Shown one piece after another: positions 22,344 to 34,412 of a DNA stretch of 64,000 bases. Within the stretch, counting starts at the first letter, position 1, and every line of letters starts with the position of its first letter. Made by a program: the position numbers and the translations under genes. Source of the DNA: Bolinopsis microptera (lineage: Eukaryota; Ctenophora; Tentaculata; Lobata; Bolinopsidae). The stretch lies in the NCBI RefSeq assembly GCF_026151205.1, contig NC_087072.1:21418103-21482102 (forward strand), in the 5' to 3' direction. Under the pieces are notes generated by a model, which ran no database searches, was not told where the DNA came from, and saw only the letters and a list, made by a program, of their open reading frames with translations.

Positions 22344-23704
22344 CTGAAAATTAAGAAGTTAAATGAGAGATCCTGTTGCCTGTTGAAAAATAGGACTGTT
22401 AACATTGTCTGAAACGCTATTAGTTGTTGCTAGCATGTGTCCCAATATAAAATTTAAAAGGCTATAAAAATTTCAAACTGGAAGGAAGTTTCACTTGAGC
22501 TATAAAACTAACATATCTGAATTTGTTGGTTGGTTGGTTGAGAGCGGTTGTAAGAGTAGAGTAGAGGTGTGGTGTCGGCGTCTCCTTGATATTTGTGTTG
22601 TTCTGAACTATACGTTCTGAACACGACTAATGTTTAAGCTATCGGGAAGAAGAGACGGTTAAAATTACATCAATCTATGATTTATTGTCCCGCAGGGGCC
22701 GGGGAGAAAATGTAAGATAATTTCAAGATAATTAAAAATGGGGATATGCTAGGCTGTTCGTTAGTCGTTACGCCTGTTCGAATTCACTTGATGATTGAAA
22801 AGCAGTCATGACACAAATTATATTTGGAAATCTTGTCAAATAAAACTTTAAAATAAATTGTGGTGGTGCACAAAGGCTTACGTGTTAAACGATCGGAAAT
22901 ATGAGCAGTATTCAAAGATAATTGAATCTGAGATACCAACAGGTCCAGGGTGATTCGGGGAATCCTATCAATTGGAAGAATGCCAAATTTCCCTCATGCG
23001 TACTTGATAAAAATCGTTCGATACCGATATTACTGGTTTAATTTGATATTCACGAACCAGAAAATCGAGATTCGAGTCAATACAAGAGTGAGGGATAAAA
23101 GGAAATTTCTAGAATAAAGTTTGAGCAATGAAAGGTATTGAAATTTGAGACCCGTTCAAATGGTCATGGTTATCATCTACGAAATAAATAACAAGATAGC
23201 CTGAACACACGGCTAATAGGTCGGCTTCTTTATCTTGAAATGTGAGCTCCTTTTAAGGGCATTATATTTCAGCTTTTTTTAAGCCAAAAGTTTTCCTACG
23301 GATTACGTCATATTTTCGGACCAAACCTTAGAGACACATTAGAAAAAAACTTTTAGTCTTAACTATTAAAAATGCAGCCAAAATAATAGTAAAAGCTTCA
23401 AAAACGCATACCATCGTTCGTTATACAATAAGACTAAACTTAACATCAACCCCACGAAAGATGGTAACAATCTCCAATAAAACGAACAATGACCAGCTAT
23501 AATTTAGAATGTAGACTCTCTCCAAGAGGCAGCAGATGTTATATGACGTCACATTATACCGGTATTAAGGATGATAATTGTAAAAAGGATAATAAACACT
23601 GGACAAATAAATGTCCACTAGATTCCTGATCCAATATAATCTGAATAAGTGGCTCTTTCCACTAAAACGGGCTTATTTTCAAGAATATCTTTCAACCAAA
23701 ACTG
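22344..23704. other. Region between antizyme and BCAS2 genes
   Basis: Should contain the antizyme 5' exon(s) and promoter and the BCAS2 3' UTR. I could not identify an antizyme start exon. The rest is AT-rich with no repeat that I can support. Confidence 0.35.
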
Positions 23705-24977
23705 TCATGAAGCGTCAGCGGGAATTTCGGTCTCCTCAGAAACTTTCTGTTTTTTGAGACCCTCCACTTTTTCAGTCTCCAAATTATCAACTTCTGTCTC
23801 TAGCTCGGCACACGCCCGTTCTACTGCGTAGTTCTTCCCGACAAGTTCCAACCATTCCCCTTCTAGTTTGTGAAGCATGTTGCCCGCTTCTGTGTGTTCT
23901 CTCTTTCGGGCCCAGTTCGTATCCTGGGATGGTAAGGATCGGGTTTAATTGATTTAGTTTCAAGTGCTAAACTATTGATAAAAACAGTGTTGAGTTTGGG
24001 GCCTTAAATCTCGATAGTCGAAAATTATGAATAGAAAAGCACATCTAATAACTAAGTTAAATGATTAATAATAATACGAATTTGAAAAATTCTAAATTCT
24101 ACATTCAACGAACCTGTATGTTTTGTTTGAGAGCATGAAGTTTGGCCTGCTGAGACTCAGACAGGTTCTGAAGTTGTTGCAGATACAAAGTCCACGAGTT
24201 ACACCCGTAGTCCTTGAGGAGCTCCAAGTTGGCAAGCCTCACGTCCTGATGCTCCAGCTGAGCCCGGGAGTTGCTTACTGCTGACAACCACGCTGATACG
24301 TCGTGTTTCTGTCCTGGGGGTCAGGTTTGTGTGACTGATGGACAAATGTTGGATAGGATTGTTGGTACAAATTCGTTAGAAATCTTCACAGAAAACCTCC
24401 CAAACAGTACACAAAATAATAACGAAGCAAATAAAAAAGCAGACGATATAATCAATATTGCACGAGATACAGTAGGTAATATTAGAAGCACTGTATCACA
24501 AACCAGGGGGAGGCTGGGGAAGCTCGCACCTCTTCATAGACAACATTTCATTGGGCTGTCTGGCGTCCAGTCTCTCGAACATGGTCCTCATAGTCGGGGT
24601 CTCCCACTTCTCGTGCAGGTTCCCGGGCATGTGCTCCAGGTAGTTCTTAGTGCTGTGGTAACGCTTCACCTAATATAGCTGGTTAGATTATAGTTTTCAT
24701 GATTGTTTCCATCTTCCAGTTTTAATATAAAGAACAATACCGTGTAAGGACAAGTCTGTACTCCTGAAGACAGAGTCACAATTAAGTTAACTAAAACTTA
24801 AATACTCCAAACTCCATAGAAAACAGATCGCTATTAGAAACGAACCTCCTCCTCGATGAGTCTGGCAGCAGATTCCCTGACTTTCTCATCCTCATAACCC
24901 TCGTCTGTGTACGGTAACGCATCTATCAGAACCTGGCTCTCTGCCACACTTTGTTCTCGGGTAAGCTTTGCTGCCAT
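23705..24977 (-). CDS. BCAS2: Pre-mRNA-splicing factor SPF27 (BCAS2)
   Basis: Four exons in coding order: 24977-24846, 24669-24504, 24313-24114, 23923-23705; phases close and give 238 residues (human 225). BCAS2/SPF27 is a core subunit of the PRP19 complex, which stabilises the catalytic spliceosome in the nucleus. Matching stretches: VLIDALPYTDEGYED at the N-terminus, RYHSTKNYLEHMP, FERLDARQPNEMLSMKRCELP, SNSRAQLEHQDVRLANLELL with YGCNSW, and the C-terminal coiled coil (WARKREHTEAGNMLHKLEGEW, NYAVERACAELETEV). The start Met at 24977 fits the family's length. Nothing is missing. It lies head-to-tail downstream of the PI3K regulatory-subunit gene on the same strand. Confidence 0.95.
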
Positions 24978-26079
24978 CCTATCAGGAGACAGTGAGGGTG
25001 AGTTCATTAAGATTTAAGATATAGGTTTTATTTATTATCAAACAATTATAACTTCAAATGTAACTACACAGACCTCCAATCTTTGAAACTTTCTTGTTGC
25101 TCCAAAGCTCCAATGCAAGATGATTATTAATAAGTAACAGTTTTTAGATATAATTTTACTTTATATGGAGAATAGTTAAATGCTTTGAATAATACACACA
25201 TCAAATTGAATAATAAGTAAACATGAGTAATAACAAAAATATACAAATCACTGACGCTTTCACATTCACAAACGATTATTTTTCTTGAATGTACATTCTT
25301 AATTCTTATCACTTAAACTGATAACATACATGATTGTTTAGGCTTAGATATAAAACATACGTAAAGTTTAAAATTTGAGGCGTTTCTCGAACTATCTACG
25401 CATAATATAAAACATACTTTAAAATGTGACATATTTAAACTAATTACAGCACTACAAATCTATTACATTTATTGAGGACATCACAGAAGAAATTGATTTA
25501 ATGTAGTCCGAGGAGTCCTAATCCTCCTCGCGTCCTGAGATAGCGTTTCCTATAAAAGAAAAATGTATGTACAAATCCCCGCAAAGTGCGTTACAAAACA
25601 GTTAATATTAATAATTCTTTAATGATTAACTTTAGTTAACCATAATAAATTGTAATTAATAATAGTTCATCAAACATAATGGATATCTGATTTAAAAAGT
25701 TTAAAATCTCGAAACTCGGAAAACTAAAGTCATAACTGAAACAAAAAACTGAGCGGTAGTTCCTTACGGTGATACATCACAAAACTAATATAACGTCCAA
25801 GAAAAATTGTTTATCTGGTCATCTGTGAAATGCAGGTTATGTAAATTGTAAAAGAAACTAAATTATCTACTTACAGAAATATGACTAAGTTAAAATAATG
25901 ACAATTTAAATTCAAAGGTACCTATCAATAATGTCAAAACCCAAAAGACAGATTTTAAACCCCAAAGAAGCATAACATCTAAAATTAACCCACAATAAAG
26001 AAATAAAGAAATGATGCACCATCTCTCACCAACAGTACACCTAAATTTATATGACACTTAATGTGAACAACAGTAAATA
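24978..26079. other. Region between PI3K regulatory subunit and BCAS2
   Basis: Very AT-rich. It holds the 3' UTR of the PI3K gene and the BCAS2 promoter. A short acceptor-led open stretch at about 25515-25553 on the - strand has no family support. Confidence 0.4.
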
Positions 26080-28387
26080 CTAATAGTAAACAGGGTACTT
26101 GAGACTAGTTGTGTACTCCCTGTCTTGCAGGCCTAAGGAGTTATCTTGGAAGAACTGGATAAGCTGATCCACTGAGTAGAACTGTTTGGTGGTTTTAAGC
26201 CAGCACAAGTGTCTGTCCTCGTTCTCGTGGATGCGGATGTGGCGCACTTTTCTCTGCGGATTAATTAAATGTCAGAATTAGAGGAGCATTCGTAAACTAC
26301 ATACCTTCAAAACTGCCGACCAACATTTCCAGTATTTTACAATTTCGACTTGTTGAGATTAAGAGAATGTATTGATAAATTAAAGTTTAATTTTAGGCAT
26401 CATGTAGCCTCCAGGCTCGACAAACCCCGACAAACCCCGACACACCCCGTTTGTCGGGGTTTGTCGAGGGGTTTTGCCTCGGGCGCACCGGCTACATGAG
26501 GCCTTCTTGTGTAGTGTTTTTCCACGTAAAGCTTGATGACTCCGTCTCAGCTTTTTGTTGGGAGACTCAAAAAAAAAAAAAAAAAAAAAAAGCCTCCAGG
26601 CTCGACAAACCCCGACACACCCGACAAACCCTGACAAACCCCGACAAACCCTGGCAAACCCCGACAAACCCCGACGTGTCGAGATATGTTGTATCATGTC
26701 GGGCCCACCGGCTACATGATGCCTAATTTTCGAACAAACAGAGCTGACTTACCTTGTTGACAACAGAAAGAACGTAGTTTCTGTTGTTGTTCAGTCTGAC
26801 CAAGAAGGTACCGTTCTCCTTTCCTTTAAGGAGCTTGTCACCATCCACACTGTTCATCTCACCAACAAACCACATCTCCTTTATTCCATTTATCAGGATC
26901 TTTGGGCCTGGTAGAAACAAAACATTAGTCAACACATCCTGCATATTCAAGACTCAATTACCATCAAGTACAGAGCTTCAAAAGTCACAGTCTAGAAGAT
27001 GTAAATCATTTGCAGATAAAGCAAGCTAAAAAATCAGTCTTCCTACCTAAATTCTGGGTGAAGGGAGCAATACCATTTGAAATAGTATCGGTATCTATAC
27101 CCTCTATCGGAAGTAACCTCTCATACCAATCCATCTTCCGGTACAACTTAGTTTTCTTCTTATCCATATCATCCTTCAACAATACCAGCTCCCTAACTTT
27201 AGCCTGGATCTTGGTCACCTGGTCACTGCAAATCTCTAGCTTCTTCTCTGCCTCGGTTAACCTAGACTTCATCGTCTCAAAATTATTGTTAATAAATCCG
27301 ATATATTCGCTGCTAAAGTGTTTGCAAGCCATGGGTTGGATTGCCAGCTGTTCCTTCAGCATTTCAACTACCATGTGCTGTGCAGTTGCCTGGTAGGAGA
27401 AACGTTGGGCTTCTTCCTGTGCTACAGCTAGATCTTGTAGACACTTTTCCTCTTTCGTCATTCTGGGACAGGGTGAAGGTCTGTGAGGGCTCGAAAAACG
27501 GAACTCAAAGAGAACATACAGATTTTTGGATTTTATATAAAATCGATTGAACGGGATGAATAACAGGTTCTAAAGTGATCTTTACTGCATTATGATACAT
27601 AAATACTACATACATATCTTATCTCATAATATGTAGAAATATAATATAATTACCTTATCTCAGACTCCATGTAAAAGTTAACGTAAATGGCCCAAGTTTC
27701 ATCTTCCTTCAGTATGTCATCGAAAGCACTGTCATCGTCAAGATCTTTAGCGAGGGGATTTGTAAGCCTGACATTGAGGGCCTTGTTGTGTTGTGCTAGA
27801 GACACATTGCTGGGAGAGGAGGAGGATTAGATAATAGTTAGTGGTGAGATCAAACCAAGTCTAGCAGGGAAAAAAATCTATCAATTAATTCCAATAGAGA
27901 AATTTCCTGTCATTGAATTTATCCCTAACCAGTAACAAACAAAACACGAACAATAGTTAAGTGATAATAAAAACACCCCCAAAATACCTGAAGTGTTGTA
28001 TGACTTCCACCACACTTTTAAAGCGCATATTATCCAAAGACAACCCCACCGTCCCATCCCGGACCAAGATCCGGACCAACTTGACCACGCCCTTGTAGAC
28101 CACATGTATAGTCTGGTCCGGTGGGTTGGAGCTCTGTCGGACTAGGTAGGTACCATCCAGACAGTGCTCTAGCGCTCTGTTTGTGTCATCCTTATCCTCC
28201 TTCCCCCAGTACCATACCTGGTGTTGTGCGGGTTAGTAGGCTGATCTACTAGCAGGTCAAGTCAGGTGAAGCCTAGTTTGGAGTTTTAAACGTAAGAATG
28301 TTGAAATGCATCGAAAGCATGATATGAGGTAGAGGATATGGAAATTTTTCTTTTCGTAACCTGTTTGTCAAGATTTTGAAGGCACAT
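26080..28387 (-). CDS. PIK3R: Short phosphoinositide 3-kinase regulatory subunit (p50/p55-like)
   Basis: Exons in coding order: 28387-28361 (tentative), 28217-27988, 27809-27654, 27462-27047, 26907-26753, 26253-26080; 385 residues. Class IA PI3K regulatory subunits hold and inhibit p110 and recruit it to phosphotyrosine receptors. Domain order: N-terminal SH2 (about 10-105; WYWGKED, then DGTYLVRQSS with the phosphotyrosine-binding Arg), inter-SH2 coiled coil (about 135-285; MTKEEKCLQDLAVAQEEAQR to YRKMDWYERLLP) that grips p110, and C-terminal SH2 (about 288-385; WFVGEMN, NGTFLVRLNNN, ending SLKYPVYY, compare human LAYPVY). There is no SH3 or RhoGAP domain, as in p55/p50 forms; longer isoforms could start upstream. 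The first exon (MCLQNLDKQ) was chosen only because its ATG and donor fit phase 0. Confidence 0.88.
26395..26724. mobile_element. Inverted-repeat element with two GACAAACCCC blocks and an A23 run
   Basis: Ends AGGCATCATGTAGCC and its exact complement GGCTACATGATGCCT, flanked by AATTTT on both sides (26389-26394, 26725-26730). Inside are two related units, each starting CCTCCAGGCTCGACAAACCC and ending CCGGCTACATGANGCC, built of 10-11 bp steps (GACAAACCCC), separated by a segment ending in 23 A residues. It sits in the intron before the last PI3K exon. Confidence 0.65.
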
Positions 28388-28829
28388 TCATCTGTATTTG
28401 TCAAGTCATTCTATCCTACTGCAGAAGAAGAATGGTTAATCAAAGATTTAAAGATGAAACCAGGTCGCATTAAAAATTGCGTTTAGAAAAGAACTCCACA
28501 ATACGTACCTTCGGGACAATCTAACAAAATGTAAATAAAAGTACTACTAATTACTACTAAAGTTTCATGAAAATTCGATTTTCTCGAATGATTGATTCCA
28601 TACATAAATATTTAATTCGTATAAACTGAAAATTTATTACAATACAGTTCGTCGTCACTCGTCATTGTCATCATCGTGAACATATATTTGAGCATCTCTT
28701 TTAATTTGTATCAGCATAATAATTCCACCACACTAGATAGACTGATAACATCTGAATCTTGTTGCTGGCAACTTGTCCGCTTACAGCTCTGCTGTGACTT
28801 ACAATAACTCTAATTTCATTACATCCACC

Positions 28830-29456
28830 TCACAGCCTCTTCAACTTATTCTTCCTGTGATGACTGATTCCTAACTGTCCCTGGTTTCTGAGACGTCTCA
28901 CCGCGTCCCGGATGTGTTTGGGGTGTATTGGTCCACTTTCTTTGAGACTTTCTTGTACATCCAGTGACTCCTCGACTATCTGACCAACTAGAACTTTAGC
29001 AATACCTGATGAAATAGAGGTATGTTATAATTGGTGTCAATCGACAAAAAACAAATCAACTTAATAACACCAGAATGTGTGTGTGTCTGTGTGTCTGTGT
29101 GTGTGTCTGTGTGTAATTTCCAAACAGTTATATCAAAAAAACGGTAATAGTTACGGGACTGGTTTTTTCGGTATAGTGCCGACAAAACTCTGATGAAGCC
29201 CATAGGAAATTTTTTTTAAATCGGCCGGTGGTAAGTGGTTTAATTGATGGTTTTGTACCACAAATGTTACATAAAATTGCTTGAGCAGAACGGCAAGAGT
29301 TACGGGGCTTGCTCTCTCTCTCTCATTACTGTGTAATATGTTATAGCTGCATTTAAGTAGCGTCATAATGGGATTAGCCCGGAAGATTCGCTGTAATGTT
29401 ATACCTTAAGCTTATTAGGGGAGGGGGGACTGTTAGTGTTTGGGGTCTGTTTGGAC

Positions 29457-29490
<34 letters not shown>

Positions 29491-30504
29491 ATACGACAAT
29501 GTTATGCGTGTTTTCAAATATAATATGCGGGTGTGGTGCGGAGTTAACAAGGGTTAATTTCTATAACGATTTAAATAAAAATAGAAAGCGGTTCAAGACG
29601 GGAGTGATGAGGTGTAAAACTCGGTGTTCAGACCTTATGATCATGGAGTGTGGTGCCTCATGGCTAATAATGACTTAATTATCCACAAGAAATAACTGAT
29701 TATGAGATTATTGTTTAAGAAACTATTGGGTCACCTAATGCGGGTTTTGACTCAGCGGGTAATTACTCCTACCCTTTTTAACTGCGGCAGTGAAATCCCG
29801 GCCGTAGGCCGGGTTACACTAGTAAGATCATAAATTGGTTAGCTGTTAGCTAGTCATTTTCAAAACTCACATACCACGTCTCCTTTTTTAATTGTGACTA
29901 GATCAAAAGTGTAATCGACAGACATCTGTAGTTCTCTAACCTGATAAAGCAATACAGCAGTTACTAGAGGGCATAACCCCCGTCATTCCATGTACAGTCT
30001 TCCTCATCATAGACTGGGGAAACTTGGATCTTCTGAACGCTTCATATCTGTCAAGTTGTTCCTCGCTCAGCGCCGAAACTAGGATCTGGGAATTTTATGA
30101 TCGAGAGCAAATACAGAAAACAAATCACTAATTCATCTGGTCGGTTATTTTTATTTGAAAATAGAGTCCCTACTCCCTAGTAAAAATAGAGTCCCTACTC
30201 CCTTGTGAAAATAGAGTCCCTACTCCCTAGTGAAAATAGAGTCCCTACTCCCTAGTGAAAATAGAGTCCCTACTCCCTAGTGAAAATAGAGTCTTTAGTA
30301 AATCAGTTGAGTACTTGGGCATTCTAGCTGTTAAAAAAGCTGCAAAGAAAAGTTTGACTTTTGTTTTCAAATAACCTGAAGTTTTGCTTTATCTTCTGTA
30401 TCAGGTTCAGGAGCAGGTATTTCTTTAGTACCACTAGCACTGGTGCTTGCTTCAGGCTCATTCGATGCTAACTCCGCTTTTAACCTGTCCTTCACACTGG
30501 ACAT
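28830..30504 (-). CDS. TAF11: TFIID subunit TAF11
   Basis: Three exons in coding order: 30504-30376, 30085-29941, 29005-28830; phases close, 149 residues. TAF11 pairs with TAF13 through a histone fold inside TFIID and contacts TFIIA/TBP at promoters. Seen: an acidic Ser/Thr/Pro-rich N-terminus (MSSVKDRLKAELASNEPEAS), then the histone-fold region ILVSALSEEQLDRYEAFRRS, FPQSMMRKTVHG, SNCCIALSGIAKVLVGQIVE, ESLDVQESL, HPKHIRDAVRRLRNQGQLG. Human counterpart: LVSNFTEEQMDRYEVFRRSA and MREAVRRLKSKGQIP. It is shorter than human TAF11 (211) because the N-terminal extension is reduced; the fold is complete. An alternative upstream start is not excluded. It lies just upstream of the PI3K regulatory gene, same strand. 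Confidence 0.93.
29077..29115. repeat. (GT)n/(GTCT) microsatellite
   Basis: GTGTGTGTGTCTGTGTGTCT pattern inside the second TAF11 intron. A short (CT)n run near 29311 and a (GA)n run of about 28 bases at 29460-29487 lie in the same intron. Confidence 0.85.
30156..30294. repeat. 25-bp tandem repeat, 5.6 copies
   Basis: Unit TGAAAATAGAGTCCCTACTC plus CCTAG, nearly perfect, inside the first TAF11 intron. Confidence 0.9.
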
Positions 30505-31600
30505 GTTCACTATATTGGGTGATTTATTTAGCTGTGTCTATGTTCATAATTTAGTTATCAAACTTAATAGAAACAACCACAGACTGGAGCAAAAGTTGAG
30601 ATTGTCATTCGTCAAAATAACAACTTTTATAATTGGAGACGCACTAAAACAAAGTTTATCTACAACAAAAGGCTGACATGACAGTAACGATTAAAACTTA
30701 GCATAATCAGCTCAGTAATTACGAGAAGACAACAAGAGATCTTGTGCTAGAATCCGACAAAAATCAACTAAGGTAAAACAAAAACGGAAATCTTCAAATT
30801 CAGATCGGTTTAATACATCTTCAATTTATCTCCACTCTGCCACTTTGGTATCAAGTTCAACAAATTGCTTTCTTGTTGAACACAACATCTCCAGTGTTAT
30901 AACGAGTGCAGGGACAGCAGCGCTTCAATCTACAACCTGAAGGCATTTTACTGTTACTATAATTAGGGTAGAGCTAATATCATAATTCAAATTATTGAAC
31001 AAGATGTGAAATGTGAATGGTATGCTTTTATGGATACAACGTTAGCATTTTGTATTGTTTTAAGCTATTAGATACCACATTAGTTTTTTGTCTGAACTGA
31101 CGTCTGACAGTTTACCTACTCTCACATTACGGACTTTAGTTTTGAATAAAAATATCTTTAAAAAGGGTTAAGAATTATAATTAGATGTTACAATTTATAA
31201 ACAATGTAAAATGTAAAAATATCATATCAAAATAGGTAAAAACTCTCAGTCTGGTTGAAATAATTTAAAATTAAAATCGTTAGGTAGGAGTATTACAGTT
31301 ACCCTTGCCTCAGTTAATATGAGGTTTAGATTATATTGCATGTAAAATTTAAATAATTGATAACGGAATAAAAGATAATTTTTCAAACCACGTGAGAAAG
31401 AAAAAAACTAAGTAATAACAGCAGAAACCTATAATGATTGTGTCTATAAAACAAATTAAAATAACAACTAGCTTAAATAAGCTTACCATAAACAATGCAT
31501 AATAGCAGCTAGTTTATCTATTGCAACATTTAAAGATAATTACGACTACTCTATTCGGAACGATTAAAACAGTTTAAACTGAAAAACAACCATAGATCAT
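30505..31600. other. Spacer between TAF11 and the F-box cluster
   Basis: AT-rich. From about 31140 it becomes similar to 33850-34340, so this part belongs to the tandem duplication of the F-box gene and its flank. No gene is seen. Confidence 0.5.
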
Positions 31601-31731
31601 AGCCCTCGATACGAACCCAATAATGTTACTAGAAAAGTAGACCCCTATAATGTTACTAGAAAAATAGACCCCTATAATGTTACTAGAAAAGTAGAAATTA
31701 TTTTTTTGAATAGTCAAAGTAGGGGCATGTA

Positions 31732-32329
31732 GGGGATTGTAAATCTAAAAATTGTTATTTATGTGGCCCAATGTAAGCTTTGTAATTTAATAAAGGAAGA
31801 AGGTTATAAGATAGTTGTAGAAGACACTTATTTCGGGCAAATAATGCAAAACTTTTATAGACGTGTCAATGGACACAGAGCTTGTTTTAAAGTAGAGGAT
31901 CGTAATAAATCAGCTCTTTCGATTCATGCTTATGAACATCACAGTGACAGTTTTACTATTGACAACTATAAATTTGCCATTTTGAAAGAATGTAACCCCA
32001 GGGGATTAAATAGGGAGGAATTTAGGTATATTGAGAAGTTTAAGTATAGAACTAATTGCTTGGGTTTAAATAGGTGCAAAGTTAAAAGATACGATTTTTA
32101 GTTTTTAATTCACTTTTTGAAGTTTTATTCTTTTTGTAGTTCATTTCCATTTACCACGTGTATTTTATTTAGGTCATTTGATTCTCGATTTTTTGAGGCA
32201 TTTTAGATCTTCGTTTGTTTAGTACTAATTAAACTAACTAACTTAATTCCATTGTAGTTAATGATGTAATCCTACGAAGTAGGTATACACTACAATTGCG
32301 TGTTTCACTGTCTAGCCCACCAACCATAA
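31732..32329 (+). mobile_element. Retroelement fragment with a GIY-YIG-like domain inserted in F-box copy 1
   Basis: Flanked by an 18-base direct repeat (TCAAAGTAGGGGCATGTA at 31714-31731; the same with one change at 32330-32347). The paralogous site near 34430 has only one such sequence and no insert. The insert encodes, up to 32101 on the + strand, IYVAQCKLCN, FYRRVNGHRACF, SALSIHAYEHHSDSF and EFRYIEKFKYRTNCLGLN, the pattern of GIY-YIG endonuclease tails found on Penelope-like elements. It is a 5'-truncated fossil lacking the reverse transcriptase. The family is inferred from domain pattern. Confidence 0.65.
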
Positions 32330-33402
32330 TCAAAGTAGGGGCACGTATTCGTACATTTGTCCAAATACCAATTGGTCTTAACAAAATTACCATTGAAACA
32401 CCTTAATTTAGGACAGTTATTTGTTAGACTTTCATTTAAACCGGGTGCAATGCGGAGGTGATAACGACACAGCCAACCACTTACCCCGTACATAACAATG
32501 AGGTTTCTCAGTTGAGGACAAATAACATCAATATTTCCGATATAATCATCAATAGGAACGAATGTTGCACAGGATGAATCGGTAAACCTTAGGTTCTGCA
32601 AAGTTGTGGACTTAACTGATAAAAAGTGACCTTCCCAGTTATTGTTAGCATCTGGAGCCCACCAGTCTCTGCTTTGCAAATGAAAATCAATGAGACGAAG
32701 AGATGTGATTGAAGACTTTGCGAGCAAACTTGCGATCATTCTTGATAAAGAAACAGATTTTTGTTCTTCCAAATGCAACATTAAACCGTATGACGTGGAA
32801 CGCCTTAGTGTCACATCTTTTAGATGATTGGCATTTTTGGCAAGTGTTTCCATAGCTGTCAAAGAATCTTGGCTTTTGTAAAGGATGAGGTCTATAGACT
32901 GAATATAAACGGCATTCCTAAATATTGAAATCGTAATCTCTGAAAACCAAGGGCATATTTTAGTAATTGGTAGTTCTGTTTTATTATCGTGGTAACCGTC
33001 GCTGTGCAGCACCACATCTTTTCATTCTGCTATGTTCATGAGTTTAACTGCTTCAACACTCTTAGCCCTCTTGACGGGTGACTTTCCCATTAAATTGACA
33101 TATATTGATAAAACATATCGATTTTTAGGGTCACCAGCTGTCTGAGAATCTTCCGGCAAGTTGATCTGATCATATACGAAGTATTCATCAACAAACCTTT
33201 TGTAGTCTTCGCTAACTTGGGACAAAGATTTAATGTCAAATGTAGATACATATCTGCAAATGAGAAGCTTTATCTCAAGAGGTAGCCCAAGAAAGTTAAA
33301 GTTATATCCGGGAACTGTTTTTCTTACAAGACGGCGGGAAGGGGACCTTGTCCATACTTTCCTAACATCCAAGTTCGTAGGAGAGCTAGCCTGATCAAAC
33401 AT
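32305..33402 (-). pseudogene. F-box-like gene, copy 1, interrupted
   Basis: Paralogue of the intact copy at 34413-35507. It starts MFDQASSP at 33402 and has the F-box-like stretch LPLEIKLLICRYVSTFDI, then SLSQVSEDYKRFVDEYFVYD, followed by a leucine-rich, weakly repeated half. Codons GAT TTA of copy 2 are GAA TGA here, so a nonsense codon at 33019-33021 ends the protein after 126 residues; the remaining 236 codons stay open. The 3' end was rewritten by the GIY-YIG insertion: the uninterrupted site would have read FDYSKK*, whereas now it reads FDYGWWARQ*. Everything else is well kept, so decay is recent, or the stop is a polymorphism. F-box proteins recruit substrates to SCF ubiquitin ligases; substrate unknown. 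Confidence 0.75.
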
Positions 33403-34412
33403 TTTACAAGCTAGGGTCAATTAAAAGTGTTAGTTCTTAAGAGAAGTACGAAACTATCAGTAGACATACGGGATGAATCGTAAGAAGTAATCTGTAATAC
33501 TTACAAATCAAAATAATCTTAGGTTCTGAAAATCACAGCTTGTCCTCTTCACCATACCAATAACTGTAATCTCAGTACATTTTCTTCTTACTGAACATCT
33601 CCACTGATTTAAACAGCATCAGTTCAATCTACAACCTGAAGACATTTCACTGTTACTCTAATGAGGGTAGAGCTTTCATAATTCAAATTATTGTACAAGA
33701 TGTGAATGATATGCTTTATCGATTAAACAGATACAACGTTAGCATTTTGTGCTGCTTTGAGCGATACCAGAGTAATATTTGTTATACCCCACTGACAGTT
33801 TACCTACACTCACATTTTAAGTGTGGATCTGAAACTAAAGCAACGAGAAAAATTTCAGAATTGCGGACTTGAGTTTTGAATAAAAGAAATATCTTTAAAA
33901 ATGGTTAAGAATTATAATTGGATGTTAAAATTTATAAACCATGTAAAATGTAAAAATGTCAAACTAAGTAAAAACTCTCAGTCTGGTTGAAATAATTTAA
34001 AATTAAAATCGTTAGGTAGGAGTATTACAGTTACCCTTGCCTCAGTTAATATGAGGTTTAGATTATATTGCATGTAAAATTTAAATAATTGATAACGGAA
34101 TAAAAGATAATTTTTCAAACCGCGTGAAAAACAAACTAAGTAATATAACAGAAGAAACCTATAATGATTATGTGTCTAGAAAACAAATTAAAATAACAAC
34201 TAGCTTAAATAAGCTTACCATAAACAATGCATAATAGCTGCTAGTTTATCTATTGCAACATTTAAAGATAATTACGACTACTCTATTCGGAACGATTAAC
34301 AGTTTAAACTAAAAAACCACCATAGATCATAGCCCTCGATACGAACCCTATAATGTTACTAGAAAAGTAGACACCTATAATGTTACTAGAAAAGTAGACA
34401 CCTATAATGTTA

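Noticed and set aside
25515-25553. Possible short last exon on the - strand
   Set aside because: Acceptor-like but only ten codons; the PI3K gene already ends with a family-like C-terminus at 26080.
26080-28387. STAT or other SH2 protein instead of PI3K regulatory subunit
   Set aside because: Two SH2 domains flank a long coiled coil, and the ends WYWGKED and LKYPVYY follow p85-type proteins; a STAT has one SH2 and a DNA-binding domain.
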